Positions 1-12,604 are shown, counted from the stretch's first letter. The stretch is DNA of 64,000 nucleotides from Ceratotherium simum simum (GCF_000283155.1 NW_004454216.1:12984818-13048817); one strand, 5' to 3'. Notes: generated from the letters alone by a model not told the origin. Program-made: numbers and translations.

Positions 1-811
1 TGATGCTTACATAGTACTTCCAGTCTGCTGTGTTTTCCTTATTTTATGTAACCTTCACAGAGCTCTATGAGGTGGATCTAAACTGAAAGCCTCTGCCCTT
101 TTAAGGCAATTGCCCTTTAAGGCCAATTTTCTGTAGCTGGCATATTGAAATCTGCATTTCTGTATCTTGCCGTTATTTTTTTCCCAAAGGAAATTTTCTA
201 TCTCTTCTTTTTCTTTTTTTTAGCCTGTGTATTTCACTGTCTCTTCAAGAAATAATTCCTGGAGAGAAGAAATGAGGTCAATAACAACACAAAGGAAAAG
301 ACAGGTAATTTTTTACAAAGAAATACCTCTTGGTATCTGTTTTGATCAAGAGCAAATGTTTATTTGTTAAATGACCAGGTGAACATTCCAAAAGCTCTCA
401 CAAGAAAAAGGCAGGAGAAAGTAGTTACTGGAATTGTAAACATTTCAAAATCTGCTTGGGTGGACAGGAACCAGAAGATAATATTCTTAAATATTTCTCC
501 TAAGGAAGAGGTCTTGGAATTTAATTTGTGTAGGTACAGAAGGCAGAACTAAACTAAGGAAAATTTACCAGGAAGCAGATATTGAATAAATATGAGGCAG
601 AACTTTCTAGTAATGGTAGCTTCTATCTATGAATGGGAGGGACTGCCTCACAGTGTAATGTATTTCCTTCTCAAATAGGGTGACCACGTACAATTTTGAG
701 AGTAAAAGGGGGTGCAATTAATTATAGTTACATAATTCTTGAAAAACGTATTTATTGATTGATAAATTGGTTTATTTTGTTGGTGAATTTATATAGTAAA
801 AATTCTATCTA
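1..811. other. unique AT-rich DNA, no gene seen
   Basis: No recognisable exon, RNA gene or repeat was found here. A 62-codon open frame at 364-552 on the plus strand has no recognisable domain and is the length expected by chance in AT-rich DNA. The right edge is set by the start of the inverted L1 segment near 812. Confidence 0.5.
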
Positions 812-2645
812 TGTCTCCTTTGTTGCAGATTAATTGACCATATAAGCATGGGTTTATTTCTGGGCTCTTTGTTCTGTTATACCCATCTATGTGTCTGTTT
901 TTGTGCAAGTACCATACTGTTTTGATTACTATAGCGTTGTAGTATAGTTTGAAATCAGATAGCATGATACCCCAAGCTTTGTTCTTCTTTCTCAAGATTG
1001 CTTGACTATTCAGGGTCTATTGTGGTTCCATATGCATTTTAGAATTATTTGTTCTAGTTCTGTGAAAAGTGCCATAGGTAATTTGATAGGGATTGCACTG
1101 AATCTGTAAATTGCTTTGGGTAGTATGGACATTTTAATAATATCAATTCTTCCAATCCATGAGCATAGTATATCTTTCCATTTGTTCGTGTCATCTTCAA
1201 TGGTCAATTAATCTACAGCAAAGGAGGCAAGAATACACAATGAGGAAAAACTGTCATTTATTTATTGAAATAAATGGTGTTGGGAAAACTGGACAGCTAC
1301 ATGCAAAAGAATGAAACTGGACCACTTTCTTACACCATATACAAAAATAAACTCAAAATGGATTAAAGACTTAAATGTAAGACCTGAAACCATAAAAATC
1401 CTAGAGGAAAACATAGGCAGTAAACTTTTCAATATTGATCTTAGCCATATTTTTTCAGATCTGTCTCCTCAGGCAAGGGCAACAAAAGCAAAAATAGACA
1501 AATGGGGCTACATTAAACTAAAAAGCTTTTGCACAGCAAAGGAAACCATCAACAAAACAAAAAGGCAACCTACTGAATAGGAGAAGATATTTACAAACTA
1601 TATGTCCAATAAGGGGTTGATATCCAAAATATATAATGAACTCATAAAATTCAATATCAAAAAAACAATCTGATTAAAAAATGGGCAGAAGAACTGAATA
1701 TACATTTCCCCAAAGAAGACATACAGATGGCTAACAGACACATAAAAAGATGCTCAACATCATTAATCATTAGGGAAATGCAAATCAAAACCACAGTGAG
1801 ATATCACCTCACACCTGTCAGAATGGCTATCATCAAAAAGATAAGAAATAATAAGTAGTGGCGAGGATGTGGAGAAAAAGAAACCTTCATGCACTGTAGG
1901 TGGAAATGTAAATTGGTACAACTACTATGGAAAACAGTATGGAGATTCCTCAAATAATTAAAAATACAACTACTATATGAGCCAGCAAGTCCACTTCTGC
2001 GTATTTATCCAAAGAAAATGAAAACACTAATTTGAAGAGATATATGCACCCCTAGGTTCATTGCATCATTATTTACAATAGCCAAGATATGGAAGCAACC
2101 TAGGTGTCCATCGATAGATGAATGGATAAAGAAGATGCGGTATATATAAATAATGGAATATTACTCAGCCATTAAAAGGAATGAAATCTTGCCATTTCCA
2201 ACAACTTGGATGGACCCAGAGGGAATTATGCTAAGCGAAGTAAGTCAGACAGAGAAGGAAAAATCTGTGTGATTTCACTTATATGTGGAATCTAAACAAC
2301 AAAACAAATGAACAAACATAAAACAGAAACAGACTCATAGATCCAGAGAACAAAATGGTCGTTGCCAGAGTGGAGGAGGGTGGGGGGATAGGCAAAATAA
2401 GTGAAAGGGATAAGAGGTAAAAACTTCCAGTTATAAAATAAATGAAGTCACGGGGATATAATGTACAGTATAGGGAATATAGTCAATAATATTGTAACAA
2501 TGCTGTATGGTGACAGATGGTAACTAGACTTAATGTGGTGATCATTTTGTAATGTATAAAAATATCAGATCACTGTGTTGAACATCTGAAACTAATATAA
2601 TGTTGAATGTCACTTATATTTCAATAAAAAAAGGAAAGAAAAAAA
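812..2645 (+). mobile_element. 5'-inverted LINE-1 (twin-priming structure)
   Basis: Two L1 ORF2 segments lie head to head. From about 812 to 1200 the minus strand encodes late reverse-transcriptase-domain L1 protein (frames 1010-1207 and 789-995, including '[18 protein letters not shown]' and '[16 protein letters not shown]'). From 1201 the plus strand encodes the ORF2 C-terminal region ('[21 protein letters not shown]' near 1525-1580), then 3' UTR and an impure A-rich tail (about 2624-2647). The motif 'tggtcaattaatct' occurs at both ends of the inverted part, at 827-840 (minus) and 1201-1214 (plus), so about 28 nt of L1 is present twice. This is what twin priming leaves: the 5' part inverted and joined to the sense 3' part with a short overlap. 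Several stops after 1580 show it is dead and fairly old. No clear target-site duplication was found. Confidence 0.9.
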
Positions 2646-2649
2646 GACA

Positions 2650-3185
2650 ACAAATTATGTTCAAAAACTATTTAAAATAGTCCTTGGGAGACCGGTGTGA
2701 GTTGCCTGGTTCCTGGAAAGGTTTGGGCGTCTATCTGATTTAACTGTGCCCTAAAGTGGGAACTGTGCTCGCTGCACAAAATCTTAATTGCTCCTAGACA
2801 AGTCCAAGCTGAAGGTGGAAAAGTGAACGTCCACTAGACCCATCTTAGCCTTTTTAATGCAACTATTCCTAATAATACTAGATTAAAAATGGAAAACCCA
2901 GGGCAAATGCTAAACTGAACAGGACAACAACGCGACAGAGTGTACGAGGGGACCGTCCCTGGAAAACTAGCAGTGAAGATCTCAGTCTTTGATTTAAGCA
3001 TATATTCTACACAGGCAGAAGGAATTCAACATAAAAATTCCTGGAGTGTTTTAAGTACGTCTAAAATATGGTGACTCAAGTGCTGTTTGTTTCATGCATT
3101 ACTCATCAGAAGGTTCCCTCCTGCCCCGTTGGAGACGTTGGAGATGTTCCAGAAGGGAAGAAAGTAGCCGTCTGCTGCTGGGTGA
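2650..3185. other. unique DNA, nothing recognised
   Basis: Non-repetitive sequence between the inverted L1 and a MIR. A plus-strand frame (3068-3328) begins here but runs into the MIR and has no recognisable domain. Confidence 0.4.
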
Positions 3186-3187
3186 CG

Positions 3188-3385
3188 GAGCTGAGTAACT
3201 GCATTGAATCTGGGCTCTCTACCTGCTGGCCTTCAGCAAGTCCCTGTGTCCTACTCAGTGTCTCATTTTCTCCTCTGTCAGTTGGCGATAACAATAGTAA
3301 CTATGTCACAGGTTGCTATGAGGATTAAATGACCTAACATTTGTAGAATAGCGTTCGCTATGTAATTGTTAAATAAAATGAAATC
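3188..3385 (+). repeat. MIR SINE relic
   Basis: The sequence follows the MIR core and 3' half: 'cttcagcaagtccctgtg', 'ctcattttctcctctgtcag', then 'gctatgaggattaaatgac'. These correspond to the conserved MIR blocks for 'soon-as-possible' core, CTGTAAAATGGG-like and GAGGATTAAATGA segments. It is heavily mutated, as expected for this mammal-wide family. The open frame running through it is not a gene. Confidence 0.8.
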
Positions 3386-4974
3386 TGTGCCAGAGCCATG
3401 TGGGAGGGAAAAGGAAATGTGTTTTGTTCTCCTGTGTCCTCTTCAAACTGACTGTTGAGGCTTTCTCTGCACGCTCTACAGGGAAAGAATTGCCTTGGGT
3501 GCTAAAATAAGAATCTCATTTGATATGGTGACGAAGACACAATGACACGATTGCTGTTACTCTCAAAGGGCCCTTAATGCAAGACCATCTTGCTTGTGAT
3601 TAGAAACTTGATTAAGTGCTTTTAGGTTCTTGTACTCTGGTCAGAGGATGTCCTTAAGATTCTGAAACCTGGAGCTATCCATGATACTTTCTGCAAACAG
3701 CATCAGCAGCAGAGAGTAAGTAGCAGATTCAGGGAGGAAAATTAGAATGAGCTGAACATCTCTTCAGCCTCCTGTCATAGTTACAAGGGAGAACACAATG
3801 TTAGCGCTGTAGACAGGACCGTGCCTCACCATCATACGGCCCCTGAAATTATGGTCATGAAAACCAAAATACTGTACATAAGAAATCATATCACAGCTTC
3901 AATATACTGTAAGATTATTCTGGTTTTAGATTTAACTGCCTGTCATTCCATGTTTATGCTAACCCCACACCACTGCAGGGCATTCAGTATTTTTTTTTTC
4001 ATTTTAGGATAAAATGTTCTTTAGCTGAAAAACAGTTCAGATGAATCACAGCCTAAGAAGTGTATGTGGGCAGCTCATAATAAAATAAAAACGTTACCTT
4101 TGCTAAAGCATCAGAATAATTTTTTAGCAGGATGCACTTTGTATTCAACAGTAATTACTGTGTTTTTAAAAACAGCAGTTGAAAAAAAAGCTTGTACTAC
4201 TTACTACTGACCTGCTGACTCCCCTGAACTTCAGTGCCTCTGGATGGTGCCAGATGGATATCTTTTTGACAGTAACATCCCAGATTTAGCCACAAGTTAG
4301 GGTAATCTGGTCATGGCATTCACACTTCTCTGACGCCACCCCTGTCCTCTCACCTAGTTAGGACAGTCACGGTTCCAGTTCTTATTCTTCAGACACGGTG
4401 AGGAAAGAAATTTGAGATTATGTGTCAACAGGTAGCCCTCATCTCCCTCAAAATCAAAGGGTCAGGCTCCAAGCATTTACCCGTGGAGCGGACTGGGCTC
4501 AGTGAAGGCTTGCTGAAAAGCTCTCTGCAGGGCTGTGTTATAAAAGAGTTAGTTGCTAAGGGATGAAGACCTGATTAGCCACACTGGAACAGAAACACTT
4601 CCACACACAGTTCACACACATTTCCATCTGTTCAGATTCTCAGACCCTTCCAAACAGAAGTCTGAGAGCAAGAAGAACGTGATTAATGAGTCTCTTCCTC
4701 TTTAATTTCAGGGCTTCCTAATACACCCATACTTTAGGTAGTAGAGAATGATTTGTTAGGCCAGGAACAAAGTTCTTAGAAGGTGAAGTTTTGTTTGTGT
4801 AAGGAGAAGGCTCTTGCATTTCAGCTATCTGCAACAAAAGTATGCGAATCTTTTGACTTTATTGGTAAGAAGTCAGATTTTTCATAGGCATAAAACCTTT
4901 ATTGTTTCATCAATGAAGGACCAAATCATTTATATTTGAAGCTCAGACATAGCTGTATTGGTTTGATTATTGAA
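3386..4974. other. unique DNA, nothing recognised
   Basis: No exon-like frame, RNA gene or family repeat was recognised. A short poly-T tract lies at about 3991-4000. A 63-codon frame at 3821-4012 looks like chance. Confidence 0.4.
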
Positions 4975-4975
4975 G

Positions 4976-5160
4976 AAGTTGGCGAACGATGGCCTGCAGG
5001 CCCAATCTAGCCTTCACCTATTTTTGTAAATGTTTGTGGGATGACAGCCATACTCATTCGTTTACATAGTGTCTACTGCGCCTTTCACTCAGAGACCGTG
5101 TGTAGAGTATGAAATAATTGCTATCTGGTCCTTTACAGAAAAAGTTTACTGATCTCTGGA
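4976..5160 (+). repeat. hAT-Charlie-type DNA transposon relic
   Basis: The left end reads 'ttggcgaacgatggcctgcag', followed by 'tatttttgtaaatgtttgt', 'cattcgtttacatagtgtct', 'agagaccgtgtg' and 'tggtcctttacagaaaaag'. This order matches a common mammalian non-autonomous Charlie-group element with ends of the form GGTTGGCAAAC / GTTTGCCGACC. The right end 'aagtttactgatctctgg' is the degenerate inverted counterpart of the left end. I do not assign a subfamily. Confidence 0.7.
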
Positions 5161-6395
5161 TTAATACATATTTTCATAAAACTTTTTTAAAGACCTCATG
5201 GGTTTTCTTTATGGTTGCTTGCGTAAAGGGTCCTGGGAAGAGAGGAAAGTAATGTAGGTGGGCTAAGATGTTTCAATAGGTCTGTACTCTGTGCTGCCTT
5301 CGTTTACCCAGCCAAGACTTCTTACTTCCTTGTGTCTCTACAGACTCTAGAGATGTCTATTTTTGCATTCATTTGCTTAAATGCTTGTCTTTCCTATTTG
5401 ATATTGAGTAACTTGAGAGTAAGTCTTGTGCTTTACTTAATTCTTTATTCTCAAAATCTAATATAATACTTGGCATAATGCTAAAAATTTTAAGGAATTG
5501 AACTAAATTGGGCAGAATCTCCCAGCATTCCAAAGCAGAAGCATTTTATGATGGTGCAAAGACAAGAGGCAGAGAATGCATTCTCACGGTAGTGTAAATT
5601 ATTTTTTAAGTAATTTATCATGAACTCTAACCCTGGATTATATGGAAGAACAGGAATTGAAAGCCTGTCATGTGTCTTGATCACAAAGCTCAAAATCAGT
5701 AACCAGGAAGTATATTTCATGAAGAAAAGCAGTAGTTTTTGCTTTTGATTTTTTTCTTTTAAAGTGAACACTATGAACTCCTATTCATTGAAATGATTAA
5801 GGAAATGGGATTTTATAGTTGATTTAATAATCTGGCTAATTACGCTACAGTAATAGGTTTTCAGTTTTTAGGGAGAAAATGATGAAATAAATTATCATAA
5901 AACCATCTGGACAAATTTTAAACTTGCTTTAATGATTCAGAAGGTACTTCAGATCTTGAAGTACTATAGTTATCATAATGAACATAAATGGTAGGTGGTC
6001 AAATACTTATAGATTTGCATTCTGCACATCCAAGTAGATTGTCTAAGAAATTGGGCTGAAAATATGCTGACCCTGTGGTATATTTTGGAAATTGCTTCAA
6101 AAATTCCTGATATCAGCTGGTTTACTTGTCATTTATATTTTTCACATGAAAGTAAATTGCAGTTAAAAAAACTTCGGCTATTTGAGTTTCTTAGCTATTT
6201 ACATTGTAGATAAAGGAAAGTTTTACAGTTCTTAAATATCTTGAGAGTTGGCAGTCTTCTACAATAGTTTTCCTTTCAGTTTTGATGGCAGTAATAGATA
6301 TTAGTTTGTACTCATTTTAAACATCAGGAGCAAATATCCTATTATCAGTCTTCTTCCATAATCGGTTTTCTGTCTCAATGCCCAAAGTGATGATT
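5161..6395. other. unique DNA, nothing recognised
   Basis: AT-rich sequence without a recognisable gene or repeat. The longest open frame (5490-5771 minus, 93 codons) has no recognisable domain, no promoter-like context and no GC shift; it is probably chance. Confidence 0.4.
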
Positions 6396-6397
6396 GT

Positions 6398-6605
6398 TAT
6401 GGACCTAGATGGAGAGAGGTGAGTTTAAATCCTGACTCAGCCATTTATTACTTGTGTGATCATGAACAAGTCATTTAATCTCTCTCTGTTTCAATTTCCT
6501 CATCTGTGGAATAAGGATACTTAAATAACAGGGTTATGGTAAAGGTTAATAAGTTAATGAATATAAAGCCTTTAGCCAGCAAGGTTCTGGCATATAGAGA
6601 TCTGA
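6398..6605 (+). repeat. MIR SINE relic
   Basis: Recognised from ordered MIR blocks: 'aaatcctgactcagccattt', 'acaagtcatttaatctctct', 'ttcctcatctgtggaataag', then 'aggttctggcatatag'. The orientation is sense on the plus strand. Confidence 0.85.
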
Positions 6606-7962
6606 AAATGGTAATTATTTTCCTCCTTAGAGTTCAGATTATTAAAAATTATTTGCTTTTTTATTTTTTAAATTAACATACAGTAAAGTTCATTTTTGAG
6701 TGTACAGTTCTATGAGTTTTAACCCCTGTACAGATTCATGTAACCATCATCGCATCAGGATGCAGAACAGTGCTATCACCCCAAAAAATCCCTCATGCTG
6801 TCCATTTGAAGTCATACTCTCCTCCAGCCCTAACCCATGACAACCGCTGATCTGTTTTCCATCACTGCAGTTTTTCCTTTTCTAGAATGTCATATAAATG
6901 GAATCATACAATGTAACCTTTTGAGACTGGCTTCTTCATCCAGCATGATGCATTTGGGAGTCATCCAAGTTTTCGTGTGTGTCAATAGTTTGTTCCTTTT
7001 ATTGTTGAATGGTATTCCATTGTATGGATGTATCACAGTTTGTTTATCCATTCACTCATTGAAGGATGTTTGGGTTGGTTCCAGTTTTGGCAATTTTCAA
7101 TAGAGCTTCTGTGTGAACATATGTTGTGTGAGCATATGTTTTCATTTCTCTAGGGCAAATATCTAGGAGTGAGATTTTTAGGTCATGTGGCAAGATGTGT
7201 GTAATCTTTTAAGAAACTGTCAAGCTGTTTTTCAGAGTGGCTGTGCCATTTTGCATTCCAGGAATGTATGAGGGTTCCCGTTGCTCTGCCTCCTCACCAA
7301 CACTTGGTATTACCACTTTTTTTTTTTTTGAATTTTAGCCTTTCTGACAGGTGTGAAGTGGTATCTCATTGAGGTTTTAATAATAATGTTGAGCATATTT
7401 TCATATGCTTATCTGAAAACCATGTATTTTCTTTGGTGAAATGTCTGTGCAAATATTTTGTCCATTTTTAAATCGAGTTTGTTTTCTTATTGATGAGTTT
7501 TTGGGAGTTCTTTGAATATTCCTTGTATATTCTGTATACAAATCCTTTGTCAGATATGTGACTTGCAAATATTTTCTCCCAGTTTATGACTGATCTTTTC
7601 ACACTCTTAACAGTCTTTCACAAAATGAAGATTTTACAATTTGATGAAGGCCAGTTTATCAATTTTTTAATTTCATGAATTGTACCTTTGGTGTCACGTC
7701 TAAGAACTCTTTGATTAACCTCATATCAAAAAAATTTTCTCCTATGTTTTCTTCAAAAGTTTTATAGTTCCATGTTTTACATTTAGATCTAGGATTCACT
7801 TTGAGTTAATTTTTGTATAAGGTATGAGGGGTTATTTTTTGTAAAAAATAAATTGGCCATATTTGTGTGGGTTTGTCTGTGGACTCTATTTTATTCCATT
7901 GATATTTACGTAAATCTCTTCACCAATAGCACATTGCCTATTATTATAGCTTATACTAATTC

Positions 7963-8261
7963 TTTTTTTTTTTTTTTTGAGGAAGATCAGCCCTGAGCTA
8001 ACATCTGTGCTAATCCTCCTCTTTTTGCTGAGGAAGACCGGCTCTGAGCTAACATCTATTGCCAATCCTCCTCCTTTTTTTTCCCCAAAGCCCCAGTAGA
8101 TAGTTGTATGTCATAGTTGCACATCCTTCTAGTTGCTGTATGTGGGACGTGGCCTCAGCATGGCCGGAGAAGCGGTGCCTCGGTGTGCGCCCGGGATCCG
8201 AACCCGGGCTGCCAGCAGCGGCGTGCGTGCACTTAACCGCTAAGCCACCAGGCTGGCCCAT
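7963..8261 (-). mobile_element. ERE SINE, long-tail form
   Basis: On the minus strand the element starts at the right with a tRNA-like head ('ggcttagcggttaagtgc' A-box region; 'ggttcggatcc' B box) and ends in the A tail seen as a T-run at 7963-7978. Between them are the 'caactagaaggatgtgcaac' body and two tandem copies of the 'gagctaacatc' tail unit. It is flanked by 12-bp direct repeats, 'ttatactaattc' at 7951-7962 and 'ttatattaattc' at 8262-8273, with one difference. It lies inside the minus-strand L1. The tRNA-like boxes are pol III promoter elements, but this is not a tRNA gene. Confidence 0.95.
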
Positions 8262-9795
8262 TTATATTAATTCTTAAATTACCTCTAAGTTTATTTTGTT
8301 GTCTCAAAATTGTTTTGTCTATTCTCCTTTCTTTGCCTCTCCATATAAATTTTAGAACCTGTTTATAAAAATTTACAAAATTCGATTGGGATTTTGATTG
8401 AAATTACATTAAATATATAGATTAATTTGAGAGAATTGACACCTTTGTTATGTTAAATCTTCTAATCCATCAACATAGTATGCCTCTTCATTTATTTTGG
8501 GCTGCATTGACTTCTTTCATCAGTATTGTGTAATTTTTAGCATACGGGTTTTACAAATATTTTGTTAGATTTATACCTAAGCATTTCATTATTTTGGAGC
8601 TATTTATGTTTTTAAAAATTATTTTCAGTTTTCAATTGTTCATTGTTAGCATATAGAGATAAGATTGATTTTTGTGTGTCGATTATATATCCTGAGACCT
8701 TGCAAACCTCATTTATTAGTTCCTGGTTTTTTGTTTTTGTTTTTGTGTTTTTTGTAGATTACTTTGGATTTTCTACACAGATAATTTTGTCTCTTGCAAA
8801 TAGGGAAAATTTTATTTTTCTTTCCCCAATCTTTATGATGTTAAATAGGAGTGGTGAAAGTGGATATTTCTGTTTTGCTCTTCATTTAAGGGGGAAAGCA
8901 TTCAGCTTTTTATAAACAAGTATGATGTTAGCGAGAGTTTTTTTTTTTTTTTGGTAGGTGCTCTTTAACAAATTAAGGAAGTTAACTTCTATTCCTAGTT
9001 TGCTGAACTTTTTTTTTTTTTTACAAAGTGATGTTGAGTTTTATAAAAAAAATTTTGGTATCTATTGATTTCTCTTCTTTAGATGGTTAATATAGTAGAT
9101 ATGTTGATTGGTCACAGTGTCTAATGGTCATTACCCTTTCTATATATTGCTGCATACTATTTGCTGATATTTTGTAGAGGATTTTTGTGTTGATGTTCAG
9201 GAGTGACCCTGTTGTGAATTTTCTGTTATTTCCTTGTCCACTTTGTCTAGTTTTAGTACCAGAGGAATGCTTCAGAAACAGATTTGGGAAGTGTTCTCTG
9301 CTCTTTTATTTTCAGGAAAAGATTGTAGACTTGAGGCTATTTCTTCTTTAAATATACCAGTAAAACCATCTGAGCCAGGGCATTTTTTTTGAAAGGTTTT
9401 GCTTAGTTAAAAAAATTTAAATTTTTTAATAGTTATAAGACTACTCAGACTATTGATATCATCTTGTGTGAGTGTTGGTAGTTTATGGTTTTGGGGGTAT
9501 TGGTTCATTTCATACGTTATTGGATTTATGTGCAATTAATTGTCCACAGTATTCCCTTTTAATAGCTGTAGGGTCTGCAGTGATATCCTCTGTTTCACTC
9601 CTGATGAGTTTGTCTTCTCTCTTCTTCTTTTTCAGTCTTGCTAGAGCTTCATCAATTTTATTAACCTTATTTTTAAAGATTAATAAAAACTGATTTTTTC
9701 TTCTCTGTTTTTCTCTTTTCAATTTCTGCTCTTATCTTTCTCATTTCCTTCTTATGCTTGCTTTTGAGTTTAGTTTTTTTTTTACCGAATTTCTT

Positions 9796-10004
9796 TTTTT
9801 TTTTAATTTTATTTATTTATTTTTTCCCCCCAAAGCCCCAGTAGATAGTTGTATGTCATAGTTGCACATCCTTCTAGTTGCTGTACGTGGGACGTGGCCT
9901 CAGCATGGCCAGAGAAGCAGTGCCTTGGTGCGTGCCTGGGATCTGAACCCAGGCCGCCAGCAGCGGAGCGCACGCATTTAACCGCTAAGCCACGGGGCCG
10001 GCCC
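9796..10004 (-). mobile_element. ERE SINE, short form, perfect 15-bp TSD
   Basis: Same tRNA-like head as the other EREs (right side, near 9985-10004), but the body stops after 'ccccaaagccccagtag' with no 'gagctaacatc' tail unit. It then passes into a T-rich A-tail equivalent (9796-9828). Flanking 15-bp repeats 'tttaccgaatttctt' at 9781-9795 and 10005-10019 are identical. It is inserted in ORF2 of the antisense L1. Confidence 0.95.
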
Positions 10005-10969
10005 TTTACCGAATTTCTTAATGTAAAAGTTTAGATTACTGATTTGAGACCTTTCTTTTTTCTAACCTAAATATTTAATGCTGTAAATTTTTCTCATTGG
10101 ATGGCTTTAAGAGGCATCTCTGAAATTTTAATATGTTGGATTTTGATTTTTTCAGTACAATATATTTATTAACTTTCTTTGAGGTTTCCTCTTTGGTCTG
10201 TGGATTGTTTATTATCATGTTGTTTAATTTCTAAGTGTTCAGAAATTTTTCTGTTTTCTTTATGTTATTGATTTCAAATTCAATTCTATTATGCTCAGAG
10301 AACATACTTTGTATGATTTCAATTTTTAAAAAAATTTGCTAGGTTTTGTTTGGTAACCCAGGATATAGTCTGTCTTGGTGATTGTTCCATGTTCACCTGA
10401 AAAGAATATGTACTCTGCTGTTATTGGGTACAGTGTTCTGTAAATATGAATTAAATCCACTTAGTTGATGGTGTTATTCAGTTCTTCTTATACTTTCTAA
10501 TTTTTGTCTGCTTGTTACACCAAAAATCGAGAGAAGTTGAGGTTGTCAAATATAATTACAGATTTGTATATTTCTCGTCTCATTCTGTCAGTTTTTGCTT
10601 CATATATTTTGAAGCTTTGTTGTTAGGTCCATACTCGTTTAGGATTGTTTTGTCTTCCTGGTGAATTGACCCTTTTATTATTATGTGATATCCCTGTTTA
10701 TCACTTTAGTTTTCTTTTAATTAGTGTTTGCATGGTATACCTTTTTTCATCATTTTGCCTTTACCCTGGCTAGCTTTTCTTTTTAAATCCTTTTTGACAA
10801 TCTCTGTCTTTTAATTTGTGTGTTTAGACTATTTACATTTAATATAATTATTGATATATTGGATTTAAATCTAGCATTTCATTATTCATTTTCTGTTTGT
10901 CCCCTCCATTTTTTGCTTTTCTATTTCTCTATTACTGCCTGTCTTTGGATTATGTGAACTTTTTTAGTA

Positions 10970-11537
10970 CAGTAGTTCCCCCTTATCTGTGGTTTCACTT
11001 TCCACAGTTTCAGCTACCTGCAGGACTTTGTGCCATCCCACTCTGTCCTGTCCAGGACATGAATCATCACTTTGTTCAGCGTATCCACACTGTATATCCT
11101 TCCCACCCATTAGTCACTTAGTAGCCATCTCTCCATTATCAGATTGACTGTCACAGTATCACAGTGCTTGCATTCAAGTAACCCTTATTTTACTTAATAA
11201 TGACTCCAAAGCACAAGAGTAGTGATGCTGGCAATTTGGATATACCAAAGAGAAGCCGTAAAGTGCTTCTTTTAAGTGAAAAGGTGAAAGTTCTCAACTT
11301 AATAAGGAAAGAAAAAAAATTGTATGCTGAGGTTGCCAAGATCTACGATAAGAATGAATTTTCTATATGTGAAATTGTGAAGAAGGAAAAAGAAACTTGT
11401 GCTAGTTTTGCTGTTGCACCTCGGATAAGTACATATAGGAAAAAACACAGTATATATAGGGTCTGGTACTATCTGTGGTTTCAAGCATCTATTGGAAGTC
11501 TTGGAACATATCTTCTGTGGATAAGAAGGAACTACTG
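10970..11537 (+). mobile_element. Tigger-type DNA transposon, internally deleted, TA target duplication
   Basis: Both ends are visible. The left terminal repeat begins 'cagtagttcccccttatctg' at 10970; the right end is its inverted match, ending 'ggataagaaggaactactg' at 11537. TA dinucleotides flank each side (10968-10969 and 11538-11539), the signature of Tc1/mariner-pogo insertion. Between them a frame from 11200 encodes the N-terminal part of a Tigger transposase ('KSSDAGNLDIPKRSRKV', 'KVKVLNLIRKEKK', 'YAEVAKIYDKNEFS'), the helix-turn-helix DNA-binding region, for about 75 residues. It then joins abruptly to the 3' end. The catalytic DDE part is missing, so this is a non-autonomous deletion derivative. 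Removing it rejoins the surrounding L1 cleanly. Confidence 0.92.
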
Positions 11538-12440
11538 TATCCATTTTAATTTATCTATTGTGTGTTTGACTATCTCTCTCTGTTTTTTTAATAGTTCGTG
11601 TAGTGGTAACTCAAGAGTTATAATATACATACTCAACTTTTTACAGTCTATGTAGAATCATATTTTACCACTTCAGTTAGAATGTAGAAAGCTTACCACC
11701 ATATAGGTAGTTCCTTTTATTCTCCTCCATTTATATTGTAATTGTCACATATATTATATCATTGTACATTGAAAACACTATCAATGTGATAATTTTTGTT
11801 TTTATCTACCAAATGTATTTAAAGTGCTTAACAGAAATTATATTTATCCAAGTATCCATCATTTCTGTTGCTCTCCCTTCATTCCTGGCATTACAAGTTT
11901 TTCTTTGGTATGGTTTCCCTTTGGTCTGAGAAACTTCCTTTAACAGTTGTTTTAGAACAAGTTTTTCTGGCAGCAAATTCTCTTGGTTTTCTTTCATTAG
12001 AGAAAGCATTTATTTCATCTTTATTCCTGAAGGAAATTTTTGCACTCGAAAATGTTGAACTAATTCTTTCTGGCCTCCATGATTTCAGATGAGAAACATT
12101 TGAATTGTTGTTCCCCTATAGTTAATGTGCTGTTATCTCTTGCTACCTTTAAAGAATTTTTCTTTGTTTTTACTTTTCAGAACTTTGATTACAATACGTC
12201 TTGCCATGGACTTCTTTGTGTTTATCCTGTTTAGGGTTTACTGAACTTCTTTAATGTATAAATTTGTGTCTTTCACTAAAATCAGGCGATTCAGCCATTA
12301 TTTCTTCAAGTATTTTTTCCATATCACCCTTTGTTCTTTCCCTCTGGAACTCAGATTACACAAATATTAGACTTTGGTACTGTCCATTCTGCCATTGAGC
12401 CTATCCAGTGAGTTTTTTATTGGACGTGTAAAGTTTTAAA

Positions 12441-12599
12441 AACATCATGTTCTTAAATCCCTTATATCCTGCCAAGTCTTATATATTGCATAGATTTTAT
12501 ATTTTCAACAAAGTCTTATTATTAATAGTTGCATTAATATAAGCTGCGAGTCAGTTAGATCAGTGGGAAACGGGAAATTATAAGTTAGTTTCATGTCAA
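12441..12599. other. short unclassified spacer
   Basis: AT-rich sequence between the L1 5' region and the LTR-like block. Nothing was recognised. Confidence 0.3.
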
Positions 12600-12604
12600 C
12601 TATG

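Larger units (their letters stand above)
6655..12440 (-). mobile_element. long old LINE-1, antisense, split by two EREs and a Tigger
   Basis: Reading the minus strand from right to left gives an old L1 from its 5' region through ORF2 to its 3' end. The 3' end lies at about 6655-7300 (for example 'ggtattccattgtatggatg' on the plus strand). ORF2 reverse-transcriptase/endonuclease sequence runs to about 10960. 5'-region sequence follows at about 11540-12440 ('cagccattatttcttcaag' on the plus strand). All reading frames are broken. It is interrupted at 7963-8261 and 9796-10004 by ERE SINEs and at 10970-11537 by a Tigger. In each case the L1 reads on across the insertion, so the L1 was there first. 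Several T-runs (8938-8952, 9009-9022) are internal. Even allowing for small rearrangements this is one of the longest single elements in the window. Confidence 0.85.

Noticed and set aside
11200..11655. A possible TIGD-type host gene derived from Tigger.
   Set aside because: It lacks the whole catalytic part and lies between terminal inverted repeats with TA duplications. It is a transposon remnant; the frame's end is L1 sequence.
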